This document shows, piece by piece, positions 34,045 to 47,519 of a stretch of DNA of 64,000 nucleotides (its first letter is position 1; the number at the start of each line of letters is the position of its first letter). Source of the stretch: Gigaspora rosea (taxonomy: Eukaryota; Glomeromycota; Glomeromycetes; Diversisporales; Gigasporaceae); the NCBI GenBank assembly GCA_003550325.1, contig QKWP01000805.1:117117-181116 (forward strand). Reading direction: 5' to 3'. The notes beneath the pieces are model-generated. The model saw only the letters and a program-made list of their open reading frames with translations, had not been told where the DNA came from and did no database searches. The position numbers and the translations under genes were made by a program.

Positions 34045-36792
34045 CTCTAACAATTTTAGCATTTATTTTTTTAAATCAAATTTTAAAGTTGCTTATTATA
34101 AAATTTACAGGTAATGTCAGACATTCTTATGGTATATAGTTATTCAACAATAGTTTCAAGTACTTGACAGTAAATTAAACTAGGAAACAGAATCTGTTAA
34201 AAGTCTAAAGCTTAATATTAAATATATAATTATTAAATTTCTAAATATATGTAATAACCTTTTTGCATATATTTGTTTTTTCTTTTTTATTTTTATGACT
34301 ATTGACTAAATAGAAAAGCTTAATATTACAATATACACAAAAAATTTTTTTTATGGATTTATTAGTATTGACATAGTACTAGCGATTCAAGCTAGTTAAA
34401 TTTTTATAAATCGTTAGCAGTTGGGTTGGTAATATCTAGGGTTAGTAAACTACAGGGGACAACTTCAATGTTATACAAATTTAATAGTAATGCAAAAATT
34501 GTCACTTTATATGAATATTATATAAATTCATATGTATCATGTTCGATCAGTCAAAGTCTTGATTGTTAATTTTTTAAAAATAACCTGTCTACTGGGATTT
34601 CTTTTTTTTTTGAAACTCGAAATAGACAAAGGTAAGTAATTAATCATGAAGAAATTTTATAGATGTTCTTTTATTGTTAAAAAAACTAAATCATATATTC
34701 ATGCTCAATTATTGTAAGATAAAAGAAACGAAGGTAAGAGATCATATATACAACTCAAGTTTTTTTTCATTATTAATAATATTCTTTAATAATATTATTT
34801 CATTTCATACACCCAGGTCTAGATTTCCACTCCTCAGCTCTGTTACACACTTCTAGTAATCTACAAAAGATTGACGATCATAAGTATAAGTATTTTTTTT
34901 TACTCTTTTTGCTTTTTTTATTTTGTATTAAAAACATTTCTAATCTTTGTAGTTGTCCCAGAGTTTCTCTAGTGTTCTCCGGTTCTTGTAGTAACTTGAT
35001 AGTGATTTGATATGGGAGTTCGTTGGCACTCTTGTAAAAACTCTTGCAATGTTTTGCCGGCATTCTTGTGGTAATTCGAAGGTGTTCTTGTTTCAATTTA
35101 ATGGCGTTCTTTGTGGTGTTTTGACATGGTAATTTGATGGCCAGGCTAAGCATGACAGCAATGAAAAGATTTAGAAAAGGTAAATTTCTTAATGACCGTG
35201 TTTCAAGAGAATTTGTAATAATTTAATTGCGTTTATTTTATATGTGGGTTTTTTTACAATATTTGAAAACAAATATACATAGTATGTTTTATTTAATGAT
35301 AATGAACTTAATTTTATTTAATTTATATTTAGGTGATCCAGTTTGAAAATAGGAAGACACATAGCATTTAAATGAACAATATCGGTTTGGATCCTATTTG
35401 TATTTGAAGTCTGCTAAAAATGGATATTCGATGCAATTTTGCTATGACGAAGACATAGCTATAACTAATAAAATAGTTTTTAGAATAGTTTAGGGTGACA
35501 ATTTGTATCAAAAAAAGGTGTTTTATTATTTGAAATTTGCTAAAGTGGCTAATTAAATGGACGTCGTACATTGTATAATCTGGCAAAGTATAGGGTAAGA
35601 AAAAACATTAACATTTAAATCACTAAAGGCAGCAATAATTCTATAGGCATAGCTAAAGGACGATTTATTAAATTTCAAATATATCAATAGTAGAAATTTT
35701 TGACGAATGAAGTAAGAATATACAATCGAAATAGTGTTAGAATATAGTTTGGTTGCGAGAGATCTAGTAAGTAGCTGCGAAAAGCAAAGAGTAATAAAAT
35801 AAATTGGTCATAAAATAGGAAAGCATAGATTTTATATAGCAAATTTTTTTTAGATAAAGGAAGAGTTGCATATATTTATATAAAGAAACTTGTAATTTAA
35901 TAGCGACTTTGCTTCCAATTATATAGATGAAATTCAATTTAAAAACTTAAAAAACTCATAACCCAAAAATATTCCTTGAATAACAAGAGACTTGTAGATT
36001 AAATCTAACTTATATAGAAAATATAAATTATAAAAAATAATTCGCATAACAATTAATTGAATTTAGCATTGAAGTCATCAAACTCATTATGTTTGTTTAA
36101 CAATCCGGCTTTTATTTCAAATAAAGATATTTTACATAGAAATTTTTAAGGTTTACAAAAATTGACCTACTGGTTATAAAAAACCAAGAATTACTAACAT
36201 GCGCAAATTTTTAATTCATATTATTAATCCATTGCTCTTATGGCTTGTTTTTTATGACTAAATATTTTTATGACCTAAAAAATGATGCATTAAAGTTTTA
36301 AAAAATTCGTTATTACATGTTTTAGCCAAATACCAAATTAGTTACTAAATAGATATTCCTTTCTAAAGTGATTTGTAGCAAATATAAGTGCATAGGATAA
36401 GATAGTTTGATAAAATAAATACGTACTAAAGTTTAATAAAGTCTAAATTTTACCATTAAATAGCTTTAATTATTAAAAGTAGTATTTAGTTTCTGCGAAT
36501 ACCAAAATACACCCAATTCCTATATAAACTTACCAGACAGTAAGAATAGAACGTAGCAATAATATGTTTTGAATCAGCAATCAATTAGTATAACCAAGGG
36601 TTCTTTGGTATAGCATCGTGAATATTTTTAATATATATTTATATAATTATTACACAAATAATTGTATATTATTTTTGTTAGCTATATGTTATAATAAGTT
36701 GGCACCCATAGTTTTACTAACCCCTAGGTAATATTAAAATAATGGGATTGTAATTTTAAAATAAAATTTTTAAATAAAAAATTTTTTAATTT
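34045..36792. other. No recognisable gene; AT-rich
   Basis: I see no supported gene here. A stretch at 34940-35140 repeats loose TTCTTGTGGTAATTCGAAG-like phrases and is probably a degenerate minisatellite. The open frames on either strand look like chance. Confidence 0.5.
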
Positions 36793-37613
36793 ATCCCTTA
36801 GATTGTAGTAGAACACAGGCAAATTTGCCTGTGTTTTTGCACTTTTTTAGCTCTGATTTACTTTTTTAAAATGCTAAAATAATTAAATAAAACTTTGTAC
36901 AATTATATTTGAAAATAAGGATTACTTTTTTGCAAAATTAGTTTTTATATTATAAGAAAATAAATTATAGTTATATATAAGCTGAAAATAGATAATTTTA
37001 AGAAAAAATTTTTTTAAAAAATTTTATTACAATTTTTCTGCAATTTTATTTAGTTTTAGTTTTAGAACTATAGTTCTTAAGACAATATTGTAGTTTATAT
37101 AAAGGATGACAACTTTCATTATTGCAACTTTAATGATTTACTTGTAAAAATTAAGACTTGTATTAGAAGTAAAGATTTTTTTTATAGACGGGAACATATA
37201 AAATTTGAAAAAATCTAAAGAAAAATTTTAATACACATTACTCTGGTTATATCGACATTTTTGGTTCATTAGTAAAAAAATTCAAAATGTCGATACAGTG
37301 AGTTATACCAATATTTTATATTAAATTTTTGAAAAAAAATGTCAGTATAGAAAGATTTTACTATGTTGTCGTTATATCCAGATGTCGGTATAACCAGAGT
37401 AACGTGTAGTAAAAATGCCAATACAAGAACTTTAAACATTTATTATATTAAAGTTTTCTAATGATTTTAAAAAAAATTTATAACAAAGTTACTAAAACAA
37501 AACTCAAAGAATATTTTTTACTTAGAAAAGATATGGCTAAAATCAATATTTAAAATTTTATTAAAAATTTTAAAATACGCAAGCAAATTTGCCTATGTTA
37601 CAATCTAAGGGAT
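36793..37613. repeat. Foldback-type element, complete copy
   Basis: The inverted ends ATCCCTTAGATTGTA and ATCCCTTAGATTGTA (right end reversed) are each followed by a palindrome close to CAGGCAAATTTGCCTG (36816-36831 and about 37578-37593). It is the reverse-complement relative of 1-588. A later TA-flanked MITE (37234-37406) interrupts it. Confidence 0.8.
37234..37406. mobile_element. TA-flanked MITE, 173 bp
   Basis: The ends CACATTACTCTGGTTATATC and CACGTTACTCTGGTTATACC (right end reversed) are flanked by TA (37232-37233, 37407-37408). The relative at 1-588 lacks it and shows a single TA at the corresponding point, confirming insertion. Confidence 0.88.
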
Positions 37614-38349
37614 AAAAAAAATCTGGGCTAGCGGGTTAATTACATCAACAATATCAAATTAAACAACTAAATAATCTTATAAAGACATTTAAGAATGAAT
37701 ACTTGGCTAGCAAGAATAAGGCTATTACTAAAGTTCTAAAATTAATACAAGCCATAGAACTGGATCGATATCTTATTACAGTATATGTGAAACAACAATT
37801 AAATCTAACAATTTTTTCAAGTTCTTTTGCTTAATTATAATAGTTTGCTTGAAAGTTCTCTTTAAAGGCATATTAATATATAAAATAACTTAAATAATAT
37901 TTTGTTAAGCAATATAAAAAAAATATCTAAGCGAAAGTTAATAAGTTATAAAGGATACAAGACAGCATTATTGGAATAAACTCCCGAAAAGTGAAGACTA
38001 AAATGTAAACCTAAAGTCTGTATAAAACTCTCTTGTTGAAGTTACTTTAAGTAGAATAGCTTATATATTTTTATTAATCGGACAATTTATAGGATTAACA
38101 AAGAGTATGTATGTCTGTTTATTAATTGTCGCATAATAGTAGTTTTTATTTAGCTGATGATTACAAGAATTTTTATTGGGTAGTTACGCAGCGTGATAGA
38201 TAGCATCACGTGACTAAAAAAGATTTCAGTTGTCTAGAAATATAATGTCCTTGCTATGCTTCAGACAATAAAATAAATTTTTAATATTGATCACTTTTAT
38301 ATTAAAAACTCTTATCTTTTTGTTTTAGGGTAATGAGATCATGGGCTTA

Positions 38350-41300
38350 GGGGCATGTCAAATATTAGCTAAGATCAATTACTATGGAGGTGGCCCCTCT
38401 CCCCTACCTGAAATATACTATAGCACCAAATATTCGTTCAGCCAATCATATTACAGGTTAGATTACACAAATAATTATAAAATTTTATTATTCATATACA
38501 TAATAAAATATATATATTATAAGTATATAAATTCAAAGTTGATTTGATAATAATTATAGAATTATTTAGAATTCCGTTTGAGCTCTAGAATCAGGCAAAC
38601 AAAAGCAATTTTTACAAATAGCTAATTTTGACAATACCGATGAAAACCCGCTTTAGAACAATCGATAGGAAGATTTTGTATATATTCGATCCCTTAAACA
38701 TATAAAATGCGTCTAAATAACTTTATTATTATACAACCCAATTCGTATCTATGTCAACGTGATCATGAAATGTGATTAACAACAATCAGGTCTGTGGCTT
38801 CGCTCTTAAAAATATTTACAGTTATATTTTCTAAAAAGGCTTCTGTTTACAAACACGATCTGTTAATACGAATATATGTATTATAATTCATCGAAGGTGG
38901 GTATTGTGATGAATTGAAAACATCATCTGATTTAATGATCTAAATAGAACAATTTATATCGATTAATTTAAGTATGGTGTATGAGATTTTAATTCATTAC
39001 AATATCCAATTTCATCAAATATATATTTGCCTCTAAATCTTGATAAAAAAAGATAAATTGAAATAATCATTTGTCTTATTTTGTAAATAGCACGATAATA
39101 AATAATAAAAATAGATAGCAAACCTGTGTCAAGTTGGTTATTTTCCTCATGTGTGTATACAAAGCATATAGAATAAAAAAACTGAGTACTTGAAATAAAC
39201 TAGTATAAAGACAAATAAGAAACAAATACCTCCTTAAATCATTGACATTTAATATTGATATCACAACCACTTTATATGAAATGCAACAATATTTTGCTAC
39301 ACCAAAGTATGATAAAAAATCTATCTACAAGAATCCAAAAATACAATATCATCATTTTACAAATGCGTTTGGATACTATCGTATAATCAAAGTTGAAAAT
39401 CCATCATATTCAAAAAAAATCTATATACAGAAGCTACAGAAGCATGGAAACTTGTTAAGAAAAAAACAAAAAATGAAATTGATGAAAAAATTAAAAAATA
39501 TCTTACCACATCTATTCCTATACAGTCTTATGTCTCTTAACCGTTTTGTAATTCAAATTAAGCATCAACATTAATTCACAAAACACTATCATTATTTATG
39601 ACATCTATTACTATTGTTGTAGATGAAATGGTCTCCAAAAATGCAGCAGCACAAAAAAGATTACTTTCCATAAAAAAAGAAAATGCCGAAAAATTAATTG
39701 AATTACAAGAAATCTATGAAGTAATTCGAGATCTTTAGCTAAAAAATGACATATTGTGTTGAATTCTTAATACAAAACGGATAATTGATGAAGAAACAAA
39801 AAAATTAGTATTTTGAAACGTAATGCAGCCTATCAAGCAAAATTAAATGCAAAAAAATTAAAAAGGCTTCATGAAAACCAGGAAGTCGTAGTATATGATA
39901 GCCTGGTCAACCACCTTTCCTTTTCGATTTTTCAGATCTTTATGAGCATATATACGATTTATCAAGTTTGGAAAGGCACATAGTAAACGAAGGCGTGAAG
40001 TTATTAAAGTAAGGATAATTAGCCATCTTTGTTTAGCACTAGAAGAAAAATATAACGAACGAATACCTTTCAAGAACTACACTTAATAATTACCTTTTAC
40101 CGCAACACTCCTCAAGTATTGCTGCAAAAGCACATCACCACCCTGCTTTAGTAGCCATTACAAGTGTTTCTAGATCTAAAAAAAAAGAACACGTTAATGA
40201 GCACTATTGCCTTGCTTCAGTTAAAGGTATTAAACAATTTGCCACAATGTTTTCTCATAATTCTGTTGTCATTTCGCAAGATGACAAAGCAAAAGTTCCA
40301 TTTGGAATCCTTGCTGTTGGCAAAATGCTTCAAACAATACACGAAACTGTCACTCTCGCTGATCATAATTTCCCTATAGGAACTTAACAAAAATTAATTT
40401 CCTCCATATATATTGCTATTGATCCTTCAAATTTTAATGATATACTTCGCAAAAGCCAGTTGGCTATTTTTGTTCGCCCCCAACATAATGTCAGCACCAG
40501 TTCTAATATACACATGGCAGATTTAATTGCACTTACCAACCAAGAATCCTTTAATAATATTTTTAAAAATAATGACCAGGTCAAACCAATCTGGGTCCTT
40601 CTCGTTGACGGGGGCCCGATGAAAATCCTAGATACCTGAAAAATATTTTAAGATACAGTAAATTCTTTCAATTTTTTGATCTTGATTACCTTACAGTAAG
40701 AACGCATGCTCCTGGCCAGTCAGCCTATAACCCAGTTGAACGGGTTATGTGTATACTTTCTGGAAAGCTTGCTGATATAACTTTACCAATAGATACCTTT
40801 GGTTCTCATTTGGATAGCTAGGGCAAAGTTATTAACCAAGAGCTTGCTAATAAAAACTTTCGTTATGCTGGAAAAACCTTATGTACACTCTGAAACAAAG
40901 ACCTAATTTTCAGAAAGAATATTATGACTCAGCATGTTGATGATACTCTTTTACCATTTCAAATAGAAAATAATGAAAAAGAGTCAATGATTTTTTAGAA
41001 ATGGTTGGAAAAGCATGCACAAATTTGTTAATACAGTCTCGATATTCAAAAATGTGGTGATCCGATTTGTTGTCATTCTAAAAGAAATGAAGAATCTGCT
41101 ACTTTTCTTGCAGAAAATATGGGTTTCTCCTACTAGTTTCAAAAGGCCGAGATGGACATTTTCTTAATCTAGTTCATATTTTACAGTATGCGGATCTACT
41201 AAAACTACTAGCTTATGATGCTTATTGTCCATCTATTCTACCCGAAATGCATCATCATCTCTGCTATACTGTATGCGGAAAATATTTTCCCACACTCAAG

Positions 41301-41842
41301 ATGATTACAATTCATAAAAAATCTGAAAATATGAAACAAAAAAAGCATAAAGAATGCAAACATACCATACCTTCAAATTTATTTGACGACTTTAGTTTAA
41401 ATTTGACTTCAGCTACGCCAGAAATTAGCCATTGTGGCAGCATCTCAGATGATGAGTAATAGATTGGAGGCTGCACATATAAAAAAAAAGAAAAAAATAG
41501 TTGATTTTAATTTCTTAATAAAATAAGACAGATAGTATAGGAAAAACTATATAGTTTCTGGTCTTGCCACAGACAAACGTAAATAAAGATCTAAGTTAAA
41601 TGGCAAAGTTTGAAATATATTTTTAAGTTTCATACATACATACATACGTACGACCATGCATGTATACTTTCGAGCCAATCACATTAATTACAATATGCTC
41701 ACGTGAAAATGGCCGAATGTTGATTGGCTGAATGTTTGATTATATGTTTGGCCGAAATTATGAACTAATGCCAGCCTAAATTAAACCTGAGATATTTTTA
41801 TACCCCCCACCCTATAATATCAGCTGATATTTGACAGCTCCC
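38350..41842 (+). mobile_element. DDE transposon of unplaced family, broken
   Basis: The ends GGGGCATGTCAAATATTAGC and GGGAGCTGTCAAATATCAGC (right end reversed) are flanked by TTA (38347-38349, 41843-41845). Further in, both arms carry a TTCAGCCAATCA box. The coding part (39240-41459) is broken. The 3-bp TWA target and GGG..TGTCA ends match several MITEs in the window, for which this may represent the mobilising family. The 37614-38346 stretch before it holds only a fragment of the 21771-type MITE. Confidence 0.75.
39240..41459 (+). pseudogene. Transposase-like gene, broken
   Basis: Several frames of one protein are recognisable in order: an N-terminal part with TEAWKLVKKKTKNEIDEKI (39430 region), then HHHPALVAITSVSRSKKKEH, VVISQDDKAKVPFGILAVGK (40260-40325), LVDGGPDENPRY (40592-40640), RTHAPGQSAYNPVERVMCI (40700-40755) and, at the end, a Cys/His-rich stretch (HHHLCYTVCGKYFP, 41250-41290). 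Conserved Asp in SQDD, Asp in DGGPD and Glu in NPVER would make a DDE triad. This DGGPDENPR type is familiar to me from animal and fungal mobile elements, but I cannot name its superfamily. At least eight stops or frameshifts interrupt it. Confidence 0.7.
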
Positions 41843-42234
41843 TTATACTATTTACAAATTGCAAATACTGTTTTTGAATTTGGAACTCAAATAACCTTAA
41901 TATGAGAAATAAAAGAATATTGAAGTTTTCTATCAATATGACTTTTTATTTTATTTTTTGCTTATTTAGTACAATTACTTTTATTACTCTTTATAAATAA
42001 ACCACAACACTTAATTAAATTTGTGTTTACTGATTTCTATATACACAAATTATATAATCTATTTGCTATATAATAGCAATTGTAATACTTGCATAATATA
42101 AACTTAATAGTGATTAAACAAAACAATAAACAAATTTAAACACTATTTAAACATATGGTTTAATTTAAATAGACATTGCCAGTCATAGATCATGTTTTCT
42201 TAAAATAGTCTTAAAATAAGTTTATAATAAAAAT
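41843..42234. other. No recognisable gene; AT-rich
   Basis: Only AT-rich sequence between the DDE element and the MULE. Nothing supported. Confidence 0.5.
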
Positions 42235-42511
42235 TATAGAAATTACTATAAACTTTGGGCTAAAGATCCTTCTTGGCTTAACTAATTAACTTAAAATTAA
42301 ATTTTACAAACATATAGAACAAAAAAAAAAGAAAAATTTAAGCTTAAAAACTATATCGAAATTTTGTTAATTTTGCACTATTTCAAAATGTAACTTTGTC
42401 AAAACAAATATTTACTAATTTTGAAACAAAAATTATATGTAAAATTGTGCTCTAAACAACTTTACTTAGTTGCAAAATATAGATTATTTTGTCAAAAAAG
42501 TAGGTTACTAT

Positions 42512-42797
42512 TAGGGTTTTGCAATTTGATTTGATCTTCAAATATTTGAATCAAATATTTGATTAAATTCAAATTCAAATTTGACTATATTTGATTTGAT
42601 CAAATTCAAATATGGCCAAATTTGATTTGATTTGACAAATATTTGATTTGATTTGAAAATTACTATTAAAAATTCAAATTCAAATCAAATTCAAATTCAA
42701 ATATTTGAATCAAATCAAATTCAAATCAGAGTCAATTTGATTTGATCAAATTCAAATTGATCCAATATTTGATTTGATTTGAATTTGAGGAACCCTA
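42512..42797. mobile_element. hAT MITE, word TTTGATT
   Basis: Ends TAGGGTTTTGCAATTTG and TAGGGTTCCTCAAATTC (right end reversed). Flanks GTTACTAT (42504-42511) and TTAACTAT (42798-42805) agree at 6 of 8. The 286-bp interior is almost entirely TTTGATTTGA/AATTCAAATC words in both orientations. Confidence 0.8.
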
Positions 42798-43003
42798 TTA
42801 ACTATATGCTAAAGTTAAAAATTTTTGGTTTGCAATATAAAATCCCTTTTTTTGTCAAGATAACCTTTCTAAGTAAACTTGTTCAGCATGTAATTCTACT
42901 TATACTAAGGCTGTAATGCATTTTCTTGGACCTTTTACTAAATAAAAAATAGGGTTAAAGTTTAAAAAAAAATTTTTTTAATTTTGACACCATTTTTTAC
43001 TTA

Positions 43004-43166
43004 GGGGCATGCTATTTATTACGTAATTTTTACCATGGATATATGGTTAGAGGTAGTAATCACGTCTATATAATATTAATCAATTAGAATTAAATGAAAT
43101 GATCACACCATACATGGGTAGGAGTGGCTACTAAGTAAAAAATATTATGTAATCAATGGCACGCCC
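43004..43166. mobile_element. TTA-flanked MITE, 163 bp
   Basis: The ends GGGGCATGCTATTTATTACG and GGGCGTGCCATTGATTACAT (right end reversed) are flanked by TTA (43001-43003, 43167-43169). It sits in the loop of the foldback element. Confidence 0.85.
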
Positions 43167-44409
43167 TTAGTAAAAAGTTAAAAAAAATGCAGTTCAGCTT
43201 TAGTATAAGTAGAATTACATGCTAAACAAGTTTACTTAAAGGCCCAAAGCAGGTTATCTTGACAAAAAAAGAAGTTTTATATTGCAAACCAAAAATTTTT
43301 AACTTTAGCATATAGCTAATCTAGTTTTTTGTTAAGATAATTGATATTTTGGAACAGGATAATATAAAATGCACCTATAGTGTTTTACACTATAGGTAAA
43401 TTAGATTTGCAAATCTGTGTAACAAACAAAAAATAAATTTTTATAAAACAAAAATTAAATTTTTATTGAATTATTATTCTATATACCACTGGTTAATATT
43501 AACCACTCTAAATCATGCGATATAAATTAACTCAAATGATCACATAACACAAAATTTTATTCGATTTTTTTTTACGATGACGTTTTTTGAACAAACAAAC
43601 GACAATGAGGTTTTTTTTTTTGACAAGTCCTAGCGATTCTTTATTTGTTTGCTATGTCGTGCCTGATTCTTTTAAACCTGTTTCAGGTTAGCGAAACGTT
43701 TGTTGAAGTAACTTTCAAGCTGGGGAAGTTAAACTAACTATCACTTTAAAAAACCCATTAATCATCTGAATGTCGCACTGCAATTAGTTCTCCAGAAACT
43801 ATTAATTTAAATTCACCTCTGTTTCAAGACAATTATTATAGCATAATGTATTCCTATCTAAACGTTGATTTAAACCCATCCCAGGTTAGTAAAGTGTTAT
43901 ATAAATAACAAGAAAATTGAGTAAATAAACTAATTTAACATTTTTAAGGCCTGCTGTTCCTTTAGTGAATGCTCTAATACGGTCGGAAGTGTTGAATTAA
44001 ACTTACCTCTAGTGAGTTAATTTATTGAAGTTGGTTTGGTTGGAAATAGCATTGAGTGTTATACTAATTTATCATTTTTGAAGACTTGTCAGCAACCTTC
44101 TGTCATATTGGATTCTTTCGAAGGTATTAACTTAGATTTTTATTAAGTTGGTAAAAAAGTTTAATTAATATTAGTTTTAAGAAATAGCATCGAATGCTAT
44201 TAATAGTTTAGAAATGTTTTTTTTTTAGGATCAATATTTAAGCTATTATTCCTCAGAATCAAATATATTGTACAAAGACATTTACTCAGAAAGTTAATAT
44301 GAAGAATACTCGCATAGTGAACTCTATGAAACTTTTATCACATCTGAATTATCAGATTCTAGTAGTGAAAATGAACCTGACGATTGTAATATTAATAGTT
44401 AACATAAAT

Positions 44410-46960
44410 ATTTATTTTATATCAAAGTAAATGATCCATTTAATAGCTTTGAAGAAATTGGAAAAAAACTTGATAAGTATGCTATGGAACATGAATTTGC
44501 AGTTAAAAAAGGGTGTACACATACATGTGAGGATGGTTCTGTTTGGAATGCTACTTGGGTATGCATCAGTCTGGTCAATGGAAACCTAAAAAAAAAATTG
44601 ATTCTGAAGAACAATGTAATCACAATACAACTATCATGAGTTGCAAATAGCATTGTAATTTCTCAATTAGTAACACAGCAACAACTATTCGATGCTCTTT
44701 AATTGATGATGATTCAATCTATAAACATTCTATAGACCCTAATATTAAAAACAATGTACCAAGATATCATCGATTAACTGAAGAAATTATTAATAAAGTT
44801 GAATTATATTATCGGTGCCATGTTCAACCTATTAAAATCATTCATTTACTTGAAAATGAATACTCTGATCATCCTATTAAACCATAATGTATATATAATT
44901 TAATAAGGGCAGTGTCATTAATCACCTGATTATTTTTTATTAGAGGCCTACCCCCCTCCCTCTTTCTTAATATATAAATAGTCAGGTTCTTATATATAAT
45001 TTAAACTTTTTTTACCCCCCCCCCCCCTAAAAAATCACCTGATTTTTGTTACTCCCCTAAGTAAATTTAAAGGTACATCTCAAAGTCTTAAAAATGATGC
45101 CTCTGATTTAATACATTATCTTTTACAACAAAAAAAATCCAAACCTGGCTATATAGTTGAACCTATTATTAGTGATATTGACAATAAACTAATGGTCTTT
45201 TTGGGCAATCCAATGAACAAGTTCAACTATTATTGAGATTTGGTAAAATCTGTTTACTAGATACTACCTGTAAAACAAATCAATATTGATGACCATTAGC
45301 ATTAGTAATTGTAGTTGATAACCATACTAGAAGCAGATTGGTTGCCCAAGCATTGCTACCTAATGAATCCCTAGGCGCTTTTATTTGGCTTTTCAAATGT
45401 TTTCAAAAAGGAAACCCTATGTATGAACCTGGTATTATATTTACTGATTCAGACCCTGCAATGGCTACTGTGATTTTAAAAATCTTTCCATCAGCACATT
45501 ATCATCTTTGTGTATTTCATATTAATAATAATGTAAAAAAAAAGGGTTGGTTAAAATTTGGAGAACAACAATACTATCAATTTATAAATGATTTTTATAT
45601 TGCACATAATGCATTACAAATATTTTCTTTCGAAAACTGATTTAATCAATTGATTCAAGTGTATCCAAAAATTGAATCTTATTTAAAGCGAATATATCAG
45701 TCAAAGCACAGTTGGGCTCGTTGTTTTACTTCACAAGTATTCAATACCGGTATTCAGAGTACCCAGCATGTAGAAAGTCACAATAACCTTATTAAAACTA
45801 GTATTAACCAATCTTCCTTACTTATTACTTTATATAAAACAATTCAAGAACGTTTTGATAAAGAAAGCATGTATAGCCGCTCTCTAGAATCTATTAATTT
45901 TGATTATAATACTGGAAGAGTACAATCAATAAGTAGAACTTTATTTCCAGAAATTGTTACTTTATATGAAAAATATCTTATCCTTTACATAATGGCTGAA
46001 ATTAAGCAACAAATTCAGCAAGCACTTTGGTACCGATGTTATTCATTTAATATATTACAAAAACATTGTACTGATGAACCTGAATATACAAATATATGCA
46101 TTGAAAATAATTACGATTCACAACAAATACATTTAATCGAACTTTTAAATAGTATTCCATATAATAATATTCTATAAGTATGGCGTATTGTCAGAATTGT
46201 AGGATTAGCAAATGTACACTATATTATTTAATTCAAAGATAGTTCTTACTTATACTTGTACTTGGCCTGTTAGCCATGGAATAGTATGTCGACACTATTT
46301 TGCTGTTTTATTAGAATCACATGTAGCTGTATTTCATATTTTATTAATAATGCAACGATGGTATAAAGACTTATACCTTGATGAATCAGATAATATTATT
46401 TCAAACATTCCAGTAATTCATTCTGATATCAATATATCTAATAAAGAAATTTTATCAAATCAATCCAATCAATCTATTATATTCAATCGATTTGAACAAC
46501 TTAGTCGAATTAGAATTTAAAATATCAACTAAAAAGTTCCTTCAGGTTCGTATAAAATATGGCAAAAGTTATGTATTGTTACAAACTGCATTAACATTAG
46601 CAATGGAAACAGAAACAAATAAGGAATTAAATCAATTGTGTTATCAGTTTATTTAGCAAAAAAAAGAATTGAAAAAAGAAATTTCTAAAGCAAGCGAAAA
46701 TTATAATGATCAAGAAAACGCTATTCAAATTACTAATCCAATAGCTATAAACCTAGAAGTTACCAAAGTAAAAGACAAAAAAGTGCTATGGAATTGAATG
46801 ATAAACAACCTTTAAGTACAATTAATAAGAATTTAAATCAATCAAATTATGAACAATTGAATCTTGAAGAAAATTCCAAACAAAGTTACACCTGTTCGAA
46901 TTGTTACATTAAAGGACATAATATTCGTTCTTGTAATTTGTTAAGACAAGATAAGTAAAG
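44410..46960 (+). pseudogene. FAR1-like MULE transposase, broken
   Basis: Domains appear in order. A FAR1-type DNA-binding region at 44430-44720 has FNSFEEIGKKLDKYAME and a Cys/His array; a linker ends in KNDASDLIHYLLQQKK (45090). The MULE catalytic domain spans 45240-45850: first Asp in LLDTTCKTNQY at 45260, second in FTDSDPAMA at 45446-45454, HLCVFHIN, and Glu in QHVESHN at 45773. A SWIM zinc finger (CTWPVSHGIVCRH, 46260-46300) and a C-terminal zinc knuckle (CSNCYIKGHNIRSC, 46891-46935) follow. So the catalytic residues survive, but the gene is dead: TGA replaces Trp-type codons at 45287 and 45638, frameshifts occur near 44570 and 46180, and a MITE is inserted at 44907. Confidence 0.88.
44907..45057. 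mobile_element. 151-bp MITE with TAA duplication, copy 2
   Basis: Inverted-orientation copy of 5724-5874, flanked by TAA (44904-44906, 45058-45060), inside the MULE transposase gene. It contains a run of about 14 C (45015-45027). Confidence 0.85.
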
Positions 46961-47519
46961 GTAATCGATAGTTAGGGTTAGGATGAATATTGATTTTTAG
47001 TTTTTATAAAGATTTAGACTTTAGTAAAAAAATGCTAAAGCAAAGACAACAGCCGTAGCAAAAGCATTAACTATCCTTTGCGAAGCAAAGGATAACTTAT
47101 GTCTTTTTCTTGTAACAATAAAATTGTAAATATTGAATTTGCATATTAATATTGAATAAATATTACCAATAAAAGCTTTGATTATATTGGAGTTTATATT
47201 AAGTGTGATTTTTGTAAAGCGAACAAAACTTTTTATATTATTTGATTCAAATTTTTAATTAGTCGGGTTATATCAAATACATATATGTATATACCCCTAA
47301 AATTCTAATTACTATAAATAGTAGTTAAATATTTGCTATTAGTGGTTAAATATAATCAGTGGTTATTTATAACTAGTGGCTTAAGTTAAAAATGTCCATT
47401 TTTATTACTTTAGGGTTAGGGTGAAACCTGGGATAAGGCAGGGGGCATAGTTTATACCAAAATTTAGCAAGGAATTTTTTTATAAGTAAATCTATTTGTC
47501 ACCAATGGTGACAGTTCCG

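Larger units (their letters stand above)
42475..43355. repeat. Foldback element in the MULE left arm
   Basis: TATATGCTAAAGTTAAAAAT (42803 region) and ATTTTTAACTTTAGCATATA (about 43298-43317) are inverted. Similarity extends outward through TTTTGTCAAAAAAGTAG to TTGCAAAATAT on the left and its mate on the right. The left arm was split by a hAT MITE, and the loop contains a TTA-flanked MITE. Confidence 0.75.

Noticed and set aside
34878-35153. 91-residue minus-strand open frame
   Set aside because: Comes from loosely repeated sequence and ends in a Lys run; no recognisable domain and no splice context.
39858-40584. Minus-strand open frames opposite the DDE transposase-like gene
   Set aside because: The conserved motifs read on the plus strand; the minus frames have none.
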